In this document: piece after piece, positions 35,872-45,800 of the stretch
Layout: the number at the start of each line of letters is the position of its first letter
Position numbering within the stretch: the first letter of the stretch is position 1
Assembly (NCBI GenBank): GCA_037349105.1
Contig: JAYJMM010000124.1
Span: 5,688,001-5,752,000 of the forward strand
Source: Limnomonas spitsbergensis
Taxonomy: Eukaryota > Chlorophyta > Chlorophyceae > Chlamydomonadales
Length of the DNA: 64,000 nucleotides
Reading direction: 5' to 3'
The notes under the pieces: model-generated
The model's database searches: none
What the model saw: the letters and a program-made list of their open reading frames with translations, nothing else
Told to the model about the DNA's origin: nothing
Position numbers and translations under genes: made by a program

Positions 35872-37290
35872 TTAGGCGTCGAAAGTTGGCCCTTCATACA
35901 CTATTTCAATCCCATTCTGGCCCTGTAGGCGCTTGCGGCTAGCCACTGGCAAGGAGCAGCACAGCAGCACCTGCCCCGCTGCTGTTGCCTCCGTGCGTGC
36001 ATCCGAGGCCTCCACACTACTGTCATACGCCACACGGCCACACACGAGTCGTACTGCACATGCTCCACACATCCCCGACCGGCATCCAGAGTCCAGATCT
36101 GCTCCTGCACTCTCTCCCGCGTCCAGCAAACTGTCATGCGTCTTCTGGCCCTTGGCCCAAAGAAACTTTAAGCCGGATTTAGCCAGAGTAACCTCCATGG
36201 CATAGGCCTCCTCGATAGGAGGCGGGTCGTCCCCATCAGCTGCGCTGCCTACAACTGCCGAGTCATCCAAGGTAGGTGCCACCTCCTTCCCAAGGACCGG
36301 GGCCTGTGCACCGCCGAAGTTCTCTGTCTTGAGCTGGTCAGCCGGCAGGCCGCACCCCAGGACTGCCGCCTGGACGTCTCGCCAGAAGGATTGCGGGCCG
36401 CAGACATACCAGTCCCTGGTGCAGACGGCCTCAGGGCCACCGAACATCTCCACGAGTCCCGCACCAGTCACGCGACCCGGGGCATCATAGTGCTCCCCAT
36501 GGACGTCCTCTGCACGAGGCTGCGTGTACCACACATGAGAGTTGACGCCTGCCTTTTCACACACAGATTTGACCCGCTCACGGAAAGGGTGCTCTGCACC
36601 ACTGCGTGCGACGTGCAGCCAGGTGGAGCCTGCGGGCACATCAGGCCCTGCACCCTCCAGCATGGCCAGCAGGGGGGTGATGCCAATGCCGGCTGAGAGC
36701 AGCATGGCTGGGCGCGGGGAGGCCCGGTCGAGGATGAAATTGCCTCGCGGGGCGCGGATAAACAAGTCTGTCCCAGGCACAAATGTGTCATGGAGGTGCA
36801 TTGAGGCAACGCCCTGCCGGCGCACAGAGATGGTGTAGCCAATGCCATCCGGCTGGCTCGAGATGGTGTAAGGGCGCTCCATGTCCCCTAGGGAGGGAAG
36901 CCTCAAACGCAGGTGCTGGCCTGGCACTTGCGGGGCCAGGGGGGCAGTGCTGTCCCGAGGAACAAATGTGAATGACTTGACATCAGAGCTCTCCACATTG
37001 ATTTTGCTCACGAGGAAAGGGCGCCACAAGCTGCCTTCGGGGGCTGCCCCAGATCCCTCGGACAGGTTGGCTGTTGATGCTCCTGCGGTGTCCGGGACAG
37101 TCTGCTGTGTTGTGACGTTAACATGATATATCACTTCTGGGCTCGGAGGAGCTTCCTTCATGCCACCTGCACCCGTGCCTGTTGCCTTGTCCAAGACAAC
37201 TGGAGTCATGTTCTCGGAGGACTGGCATGTCTGCGGGGTCGACAGTGCATAATCAGGCATCTGTAATACTAGCCCTTGCATGATGCGCAC
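35872..37290 (-). CDS. FAD/NAD(P)H oxidoreductase with C-terminal [2Fe-2S] ferredoxin domain
   Basis: A single uninterrupted frame of 472 codons. An FNR-type flavin domain has RPYTIS (139-144) for FAD; the NAD(P)H domain has SAGIGITPLLAML (199-211) and YVCGPQSFW (295-303). A plant-type ferredoxin domain has CRSGMCGAC (Cys 403, 408, 411) and a fourth Cys at 444/445. This order matches the bacterial phthalate-dioxygenase/HCP-reductase (Hcr) and vanillate-reductase class, which pass electrons from NAD(P)H to a partner oxygenase, hybrid-cluster protein or nitrogen-oxide enzyme. The first 90 residues are unassigned and low in motifs. No ATG opens the listed frame: it starts at GTG and extends in frame upstream, so an unrecognised 5' exon is likely; the first internal ATG is codon 4. 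The lack of introns contrasts with every neighbour. Confidence 0.85.
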   Translation of the reverse strand: MRIMQGLVLQMPDYALSTPQTCQSSENMTPVVLDKATGTGAGGMKEAPPSPEVIYHVNVTTQQTVPDTAGASTANLSEGSGAAPEGSLWRPFLVSKINVESSDVKSFTFVPRDSTAPLAPQVPGQHLRLRLPSLGDMERPYTISSQPDGIGYTISVRRQGVASMHLHDTFVPGTDLFIRAPRGNFILDRASPRPAMLLSAGIGITPLLAMLEGAGPDVPAGSTWLHVARSGAEHPFRERVKSVCEKAGVNSHVWYTQPRAEDVHGEHYDAPGRVTGAGLVEMFGGPEAVCTRDWYVCGPQSFWRDVQAAVLGCGLPADQLKTENFGGAQAPVLGKEVAPTLDDSAVVGSAADGDDPPPIEEAYAMEVTLAKSGLKFLWAKGQKTHDSLLDAGESAGADLDSGCRSGMCGACAVRLVCGRVAYDSSVEASDARTEATAAGQVLLCCSLPVASRKRLQGQNGIEIVYEGPTFDA

Positions 37291-37618
37291 AAAGACTTCA
37301 GCGATATATTTGATGCCGACATCGGGGGCCTTAGCCCATAAAGCGAAGCCTGCTACGATGGACGCTCACATTTCCCATGAGCGTTTGCTTGGACAGATCT
37401 TTAAGCTGTTCCATGTATGATGAAACGAAGGGGGTGAATAAGCACAGCGAGACTTGAAAAACAGGGAAAAGAAAAAGAAAAGAGAACGCCGACGCGGCGT
37501 GGAACACCAGCTTTCTGAGGCTGAGCCTGGAATGAAGTGAGTGTAGCGTAGGTACGCTGTCGTACATCTTTGACCCTGGTGGCGTCTTGCCACTTTTACG
37601 CCGATAAAGAAGCGCTAA

Positions 37619-38362
37619 GGGCCCAATTCCACCTGCGCCTCGCCGGGATTAATCCCGGTGTCCGTTTTTCTGGTTGGAAACAGAGTGCTGGGGAATACAG
37701 CAAATGCAATTCCACTTGAGCAAGCGAGATGTTCGGGTGCGGGCGAAACCAAATCTCTTTACATTACAGCCTGTCAATCAGCCTCTGTGCTCTTTGTGCT
37801 GCTAGGCGCTGCTCTTGTGTTTTCTTTTCTCGTTTGCGCTGATATTTGCTCTTTGCGGAGCTCTTTGCGCTACTCTGTGCGCTGATCTTTGCGCTGATCT
37901 TTGTTCCTTGTGCTGCTGTATGTTCCTTGTCGTTGCATAGCACTTTGTGCTGTACTTTGCGCTGTTCTTTGCTCTTTGCGCTGTTCTTGTATTTGCGCTG
38001 CTCTGTGCGCTTTGCTCTTTGTGGCGCTCTTTGCGCCACTCCATGCGCGCGCTGATCTCTGCAAAGGCGCCTGCAAGATCTTTGCCGCCGTCAGACGGAT
38101 TGTCAGCCATGACGAAAGAGACCATAGAGAAAGAGAGATAGATTGAACGAGATGAATGAAACGAATAGCGCGCGCGACTGAGAGTGATAATCAAGTGATG
38201 AAATGGAGCCACGCCTCGCTGTCCACGATGCAAAAATCATGCCTCGCCGGGTACGGATAATGGGTGGGCAGGATCCCGAACACGATCCCGAACACTAGTG
38301 GAATTGACTTTTGTCTAGCTGGCACTATTTTTCGAGTTCCGGACACAGGTGGAATTGGGCCC
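37619..38362. mobile_element. Non-autonomous PIF/Harbinger-like element, TAA target duplication
   Basis: Perfect 17-bp terminal inverted repeats GGGCCCAATTCCACCTG / CAGGTGGAATTGGGCCC are flanked by TAA on both sides (37616-37618 and 38363-38365). Three-base TWA duplications are typical of Harbinger transposons. The interior holds a (GCTCTTTGCGCT)-like microsatellite and a minus-strand frame starting MADNPSDGGKDLAGAFAEI that runs into KEQR/AQRS repeats. No transposase is present. Confidence 0.8.
37790..38060. repeat. TCTTTGCGCTG low-complexity array
   Basis: Degenerate repeats of GCTCTTTGCGCTG fill the middle of the TAA-flanked element. They create artefactual open frames on both strands. Confidence 0.8.
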
Positions 38363-38365
38363 TAA

Positions 38366-38925
38366 CAGCGCGTTTCTGATTGGACCTGGGAAACTTTCCG
38401 GGCTGTTTCCGGGTTGTTTTGAGCTGAAACGCCTGACCTGGGAAAGTTCCCAGTCCCTGAAGACCACCAAGAGTCGTACCGTACGTCTCTTGTTTTTCCG
38501 GGGACCCTCCCCCCTCCCCGGAAAGACCAAGGGACTGGGAGAAGTTTTAGGCCTTCGAATGGCTTTTATTTACAAATAAGAATCGCCGCATTTTTCTTCC
38601 CGTAATCGTATCGGACGGTAGTCTTGGGGGCCGCCCTGCAGAAAGGCCGCGGCCCGCCGCGGCCTTGGCCACTCCGCGAGCGAGTCATCCCTTTCATCAT
38701 CATTATCATCAGCAGCAGCAGCAGAAGCAGTAGCAACAGCGCAGATAACTTTTAAGCACACATTCGGCAATATCGCAGTAAACCCTGAACCACGCAAGAT
38801 TACGCGCCCTCACGTTCCGGTGTCTGGCTCCGGGTTGTTTGCAGAAACACCACACCTGGGAACTTCCTGAAGACCAGAAGACCGTCGTACTCGTTTTTTC
38901 CCAGGTCCCAATCATAAACGTGCTG
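38366..38925. mobile_element. Second TAA-flanked inverted-repeat element, abutting the first
   Basis: Ends CAGCGCGTTTCTGATTGG and CCAATCATAAACGTGCTG are inverted repeats (16 of 18 match). They are flanked by TAA at 38363-38365, shared with the neighbouring element, and at 38926-38928. The interior has ACCTGGGAAA foldbacks and the TTCCGGGGACC / GGGGAGG hairpin seen at 2766-2935. The terminal design again suggests a Harbinger-type MITE. Confidence 0.75.
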
Positions 38926-39868
38926 TAAGCGCTGCGGTTAATCCATGATCGGCAGGCCCGTTGCTCGCTACTACTGTACCTGCGTGTGGTGAAAACGTAG
39001 CAGGGTTGGAGAACCGTGTAGTATGTAGCTGCTGGTTTGGCGAACCGGGCTGCACGATAGGCTTTTGGCGCTGACCAGATGCACAAAACTCAGGGCGCGA
39101 CCGAGGGATTTGAGTCGCTTTTTTGTCTGTATGCTGATCAGCCCGCCACCCGCCATTCAAGCACCACCAATTCTAGGTCCCGTTCGCGCGGGTCTTTTAA
39201 CTTCGGCCACATTGAAATTTTCTGCACTAGCCCGCCTTCGCTCGTGCATCAAGCAAGTTTTCTTGGTGAGTTGGCTGTCGGGGCCGCCCCTGGTACGCCA
39301 CCGCCTGACGCCCTTGTTAAAACGTTCTCCAAGCTGCCAGCCAGGCCATGTTTGGTCATGAGGCCAGGCAAGGCTGGCCTTCATAGGGACCTGTCCCTAG
39401 ACTCCCTACCAACCAGAAAATCACGCGGCCAAGCCTTTTGAGCAGGGCCCAGTGCGATCTTGTCAGTAGTTTTGGGCATGAGGCTTGTTTCATTTCAGGG
39501 ACCTGCTCTTACGAGTCCTACCCACCATGCAGGTCAGCCATGCACGCATCAGCTCCTGCCTAAAGACCCCCCCCAACAGTCTCATGTAAATACATTCTAT
39601 AAATTTCACTCCTTCTGCTTTTGGTACGGGTAATTCTGAGTCCTCAAAAGTACCGGCAGACACTGATACTATGACGGGTGCATGTCAAAACAGCATTTCT
39701 TAGCTATTACCAGAATGTCTGGATGGCTGCCCTGCTTTGGGGCGACAGCTATCGCACACAAATCATATTACGGCTATGAGCCAAGGACAACATGTCTGTA
39801 AGCCAATGATGAGGAATGGACTATTGGTAACCTGGGAATCTGAACTGGTCACCCAAATTCCTTTTCGA
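38926..39868. other. Gene-free region downstream of the coiled-coil gene
   Basis: Includes one repeat A copy at 39410-39475. A plus-strand open stretch near 39079-39160 has no splice partner I can identify. Confidence 0.35.
39410..39475 (+). repeat. Repeat family A copy
   Basis: Contains ACCAGAAAATCACGCGGCCA and CTTTTGAGCAGGGCCCAGTG. It is intergenic. Confidence 0.6.
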
Positions 39869-42800
39869 TCAGTCTTGGCCTTCGCCATCGCTTTCATGGA
39901 TAGCCTTAGCTTCGACTAGCTCTTTACTGAGAGAAGCAGCTGGTGCCGCAGCTGCTCCACTGACCATGGTCAGAATTGTCTTCATTCTCCCCAACTCCTC
40001 CTGCAGGGGGAGTCAGAATTTGTGCAAGAGGCGAAGATCTCAGTGATGCGAGCTGGAGCCAGAGAAGTGAGAAGACTTCCACACGAGAATAAATTCTTCA
40101 CACATCCTGCACTTATTGGGTGGTCATTTCCTTCTCAGCTTTTCCATCTGTTCCTTGCCTTTCTCTTCTACCGTAGCCTCTAGTTTATTTTCCTCCTGAC
40201 CAAACAGTCCGGCGCCCACGCAGCCGAGCCTTTTCAGCATGGCCCAGAGGTGACATGCTATCAACAAGAACAAATTGGCAACTAGCGGTATCAGGCCGCC
40301 TGCAAACAGATGCACTAGGAGCGTACACCTCAGCAGTGAGCAGGGAGTTGCAATGCATATCCATTCTTTTGCTTGGACTTAACAGAGTGTAAGGCTCGCC
40401 GCCCAACCCTTGAAAACCTGAGACGGAGACACAGAAAAACAGCCCATCGTCCAGACTGTCGGTGTGTTTGTGCATGCCAGAGATCCACAAAGCATAGCCT
40501 CACCTGCAGCATTCCATTGTACTGGTTCTCAGCCAGCCAGTGTTCGCGCGACTCCTGGACCTCACTGATCAGCTCCAAATGGACGCCCTGAGAGGGGGAT
40601 GGCAACAGATTCACTCCACACGTGGGAGGTCAGAAGTACGCAAGCCAATGGAAATCAATCCAGTCAGAACAGCTACACGCTACATAGCAGCATAGCCCAA
40701 GGGCATAAGAGGGACCCTGTTACAGCTCAAGAGAGGCCAGGCATAGTCCAAGGGAACTAGAGCGACCTTGGTACAGCACGAGGGAGGCAAGGCAAAGCCA
40801 AGGCATTACCCAAGGGGAATAGAGTGACTTTGGGTCAAGCGCAAGGCAGTAAACGACGGAGAAATGTAGCCCATGAGAATAAACAAACTTGATTGCGACC
40901 GGAGCTCCCCTCGGTCTGACCCACCTCCATCCTCTCCAGCTCTTGCATCACCATGCCTAGACGCTGCATCATACCATCATGGACATGTTGCAGCTGCCGC
41001 GTCTGATTGAGGAGCTCCGCCCTGCAGCAGGCACAGGATCAGACACGCACAGCGGTGGGGCAGGTATCGAGCCGCGACAGGGCACCGAGCGTTTCCATCC
41101 CTGTTGGCTACCAGCCGTCCAGGAGGTGTATCCTGAAGCATTCTCACTAGTAAGACCAAAGGATCCAGGAGTAGTTAACCTAATAACGTCCTGTAGGTTA
41201 CTAGGATCGTTTAAGATCCCCACCAGAACTGAAAGAGGACCTTGCACAAGCCAGCAGGCCAGGACACGACATCCGATCAGCCCTGAGCCGATTGGGTGTC
41301 CTGAAGAAGGATTGAATATTGTAGCATGCACCCCTGTCGAGGCAGACGGGGCCCCAAGAGCCAACTATCTGTATGCGAGGTACTTCCCTCATTGCGGGTA
41401 TTCATAAAATGCGGGTAACATTGAAGTCGGGTAACTAAACTACCAACAAGCACCGTCGTTATCTAATAAGTGGTGTGTCATGTTACTCATGCACTTTGCT
41501 AACAACCGGTATGTCCAGTACTTCCCCAACTACTGGTGTGTACCGGTACTGCACTTCCCTAACTACCAGAATGTACTACACTTCCCCAACTACTGGTGTG
41601 TACCGGTACTGCACTTCCCTAACTACCAGAATGTACTACACTTTCCCAACTACTGGTATGCACCGGTACTGCACTTCCCTAACTACCAGAATGTACTACA
41701 CTTCCCCAACTACTGGTATGTACCGGTACTGCACTTCCCTAACTACCAGAATGTACTACACTTCCCCAACTACTGGTATGTACCGGTACTGCACTTCCCT
41801 AACTACCAGAATGTACTACACTTCCCCAACTACTGGTGTGTACCGGTACTGCACTTCCCTAACTACCAGAATGTACTACACTTCCCCAACTACTGGTATG
41901 CACCGGTACTGCACTTCCCTAACTACCAGAATGTACTACACTTCCCCAACTACTGGTATGCACCGGTATTGCACTTCCCTAACTACCAGAATGTACTACA
42001 CTTCCCCAACTACTGGAATGTACCGGCACTGCACTTCCCTAACTACCAGAATGTACTACACTTCCCCAACTACTGGTATGCACCGGTACTGCACTTCCCT
42101 AACTACCAGAATGTACTACACTTCCCCAACTACTGGTATGTACCGGTCACTGCACTTCCCTAACTACCAGAATGTACTACACTTCCCCAACTACTGGTAT
42201 GTACCGGTACTGCACTCTCCTAACTACCAGAATGTACTACACCTCCCCAACTACTGGAATGTACCGGCACTGCACTTCCCTAACTACCAGAATGTACTAC
42301 ACTTCCTCAACTACTGGAATGTACCGATACTACACTTCCCTGACTACCAGAATGTACTACACTTCCCCAACTACTGGTATGTACCGGTACTACACTTCCC
42401 CAACTACTGGTATGCACCGATACTGCACTTCCCTAACTACCAGAATGTACTACACTTCCCCAACTACTGGTATGTACCGGTACTGCACGTCCCTAACTAC
42501 CAGAATGTACTACACTTCCCCAAGTACTGGTATGTACCGGTACTGCACTTCCCTAACTACCAGAATGTACTACACTTCCCCAACTACTGGTATGTACCGG
42601 TACTACACTTCCCCAACTACTGGTATGCACCGGTACTGCACTTCCCTAACTACCAGAATGTACTACACTTCCCCAACTACTGGTATGTACCGGTACTGCA
42701 CGTCCCTAACTACCAGAATGTACTACACTTCCCCAAGTACTGGTATGTACCGGTACTGCACTTCCCTAACTACCAGAATGTACTACACTTCCCCAACTAC

Positions 42801-45800
42801 TGGTATGTACCGGCACTGCACTTCCCTAACTACCAGAATGTACCACACTTCCCCAACTACCGGAATGGTCCGCACACCTGTTGAGCAACTCAAGGCTGGT
42901 GTAGCGTCGAGCGGACGTGTCCTCAGCAAGTGGGAACTGCACCACCTTTCCTGCTGGCCCTGCTGATGTGCCTGGCTGCTGCAAGTCCAGGCCCAGGGAC
43001 ATGAAGGGCGGAGATAGGCCCATGTTGTAGCCAGTGGACATGGCAGCACTCGTGAAGTTGACCGGGCCGGGGGGCAGCTGCGCATGTGCATAGGTGAGTT
43101 GGGCCCAGCTCGCAACGAGCCATGGCAAAGAAAGAGGGTACAACACAAGGAGCAGAGCACAGAGGGTACAACACCTCTCACTTCGGGTCTCAAATCCGGT
43201 TATACATAACACTTTAAAATTGATAAATCCGTTGGAACTCTTAGATATCCAGCCTAAGCCTTTTGGTAATAAAGGGTGGAGCCTGCAAGCCTAGTCCAGA
43301 CCTTTAAGCCGACACTCACACCGGCCCATGGCGGTCCGCATACCCTGCTCACCTGAGACATGCCCTGCGCTTCCTCCAGCACACCCTGCTCACCTGAGAC
43401 ATGCCCTGCCCCTCCTCCAGCACCACGTATCTGCCCATGTTCCATCGCCTGGGCTCGCCCGGCCTGCCCTGCTGCATCTCCTCCGAGCGCAGGCCCTCCC
43501 CCAGCCTGCCTGACACAACGGTGCTGCCTTGAATCATGAAGCCCTTCTGCGGCGTTGCGGTGATGTTACGGACAAGGTAGCTGCTATTAGCTTCCGAGCC
43601 AGACGCGCCGCCTCCGATCCCGTTCCGGCTGTGTCCTTCTGGGTCATAGGGGCCGTGCCGTAGCGGGCTCGAAGGCCGGCTTCGCGGCCGCTGCCCCTGC
43701 GTGCGGGCAGGCGAGAGGCATCCGCCGCGAGCAGGGGCAGCGCTCTTTGGCCTGGCCTTGGCGCCGGCCAGCGGCTGCCATGAGGCTCCGGGTCCCAGAC
43801 TCGCCAGCATCTCTATCGAGGGCCCGGCACCGTCCTGCTCCTCGCCCTCTGGGGTCCCCAGCGCTGGCAAGAAGGAGCGCGGGGAGGGTGCGAAGCCTCT
43901 GCCGATGGTCGGCGCCGCAGACTGAGGGCGCCGCTGTGCCTGCAGGTGCGCCATCCTAAAGACCCCTGCTCCCCCCAGCTGGGAGCCATAGCCTCGCTGC
44001 GACACCGGCTTCTGCCGAATGCTGAGCACAGGCAGCAAGGCCTCCCGGGCGCTCATGGGCGGCGTGGCGGTATGGCGCCCGGCTACGTCCTCCTCCGGCA
44101 CCCAGTCTGCATCCTCCTGCACGGGCGGCATGGGTGCTTTGGCGGCATACAGCTGTTGCTGCTGCAGCTGTTGCCTGTGAGCGGGCGACACGCCTGCCTC
44201 CGTGGGGCTGTCGACCTCAGGGAGGACGTCGAGGTTCACGTAGGCCCCATGCAGTCGGTAGAAGGAACCTGCCAGGCGCTTGTTGAAGCCGTTGCGGTGC
44301 TGCTGTGGAGTGACGGACTGCACGTCGACGCGCAGCCGCGGGGGCGGCCGCTGCTCGGTGGGAGATGCAAATCTGGGTTTGGAGGGCACATAACAGAGGG
44401 TAAGGAAAGAAAGAAAGCTACACCCTATTTGGGCGTGGAGGTTAAGGGAACTACGCAGCTTGGGGCCGTAGCCACATCAGCGCCGTTACCATCAGTGGGT
44501 GAGGAACAACAAGCGGGGGGGAACACTTCACCTGGCAAGGCTAGGGATAAAAACAGCAACTGGCATGCAGGGGCGCACTAATATGCCACTCAAATGCCAG
44601 GGCGCACTAATATCTACCTCAAATGCTAGCTTGTCTCCTGGGGATTTAATGGAATCCAGAGGTTCCTCGGACTCCTCTGCCAGAAGCTCACACTGGATTT
44701 CCTGGAGGCAACTGACCTGGGCTTCAACGAGGAGAGATGGACCCCGTCGTCCCCATCAGGAGCTGAAGCCGTTCCAGAGGCGTACCCGCTGTCCTCCCCT
44801 GTTGCGGGGTCACACTCTCCAGACAAGCGTGAGGCAGAGGCCTGCTTCATGCTGTCCACGGAGGCCCTGGTGCCGAGGCCGGGACCTGACGGATCCAGCA
44901 GGACCGAGCCATCCCTCTGCAGTGCGGTGCAGGGGGAGGAGGATAAAAGACAGGAGGTGTCGCGCCATTGCGAGCAAGGAGGATGATGCAAGAGAGCAGG
45001 TGTGACACCGGAGTGAGCTGGGTCAACGCCTTGTCCCTCTAGACCTGAGGGCCAGCAGGATTGAAGCGATACCCTTCTGACACATGCTTAATTGTGGGCT
45101 ATTAAAATGTGTTGCCATTTCACTTTTTGGGGGGGGGCACCAGGTGGCTACTACCGGGCCAATTGGGAATGACATGCCCACGGTTAGTGGCCCAGGCAAC
45201 AAGGCTGGGTTTAGGGTTCAGGGTTGCAGCACCAGGACCCTCAGCCACAGGCCTTCATGTAGCTGAAGTGTAGCTGAGGCACGATAAATGGACTCTGTGG
45301 CCAGCCTCAAGTACCCATAATACTTTGTCTGTTGAGGTCCTGAACAGTGAGTAGCTAGACTCAAAACAGCTGCCATAGGGGTGCTCCCAAGATTGTACTC
45401 GATGCTCTTCAAAACGTAAAAAGTTTTGCTGGAAAATCTCAATTGCACATATGAAGCAGTGTGGCCCTAGCGTGCTTCTTTCCTCTGGCAGCTACAGCAG
45501 CTTCTCGCCCCGCATCTCACCGCACTCGTCGCAAAGCCAGGCTGCCCCGGCACATCCGAAAAGCGGCCGCTCCTGCTGCTGCGGTTGCTGCGGTTGCTGA
45601 GCGGTGCATCAGCACCATTCGTCGACACCCGAATCCGGGGCCGCGCAGGTTTCATGGACCCCGACATCCTCCCTGTCAGTCTTGACAGCGTGCCAGCCGG
45701 GCCGAAGGAGGCCTGGGGTAGGGATAACAGAAAACATGCGTCCCCTATGATGTTGACAGACGAAACGGATCTACTATTCTACTCTACGGGATTCTCAGAA

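Noticed and set aside
37331..37593. Upstream exon for the FNR reductase (hydrophobic frame before 37331)
   Set aside because: A GTGAGC donor exists at its end, but the implied intron would be only about 20 nt and the phases do not match.
41475..42966. Long open frames (469, 264 and 227 codons) of Tyr/Asn/Pro repeats
   Set aside because: They follow exactly the 60-bp satellite period, occur in more than one frame, lie within an intron, and shift frame at a one-base insertion.
44640..44716. Alternative exon (LQEIQCELLAEESEEPLDSIK) in the coiled-coil gene
   Set aside because: It looks coding and ends at a GTAGAT donor, but including it breaks the phase between exons 17 and 18; could be an alternative exon.
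45467..45667. Separate gene starting at ATG 45667
   Set aside because: The frame is open upstream to a good acceptor (taccccag before 45712) in the phase required by exon 15, so an internal exon is more likely; kept as an alternative in the gene entry.
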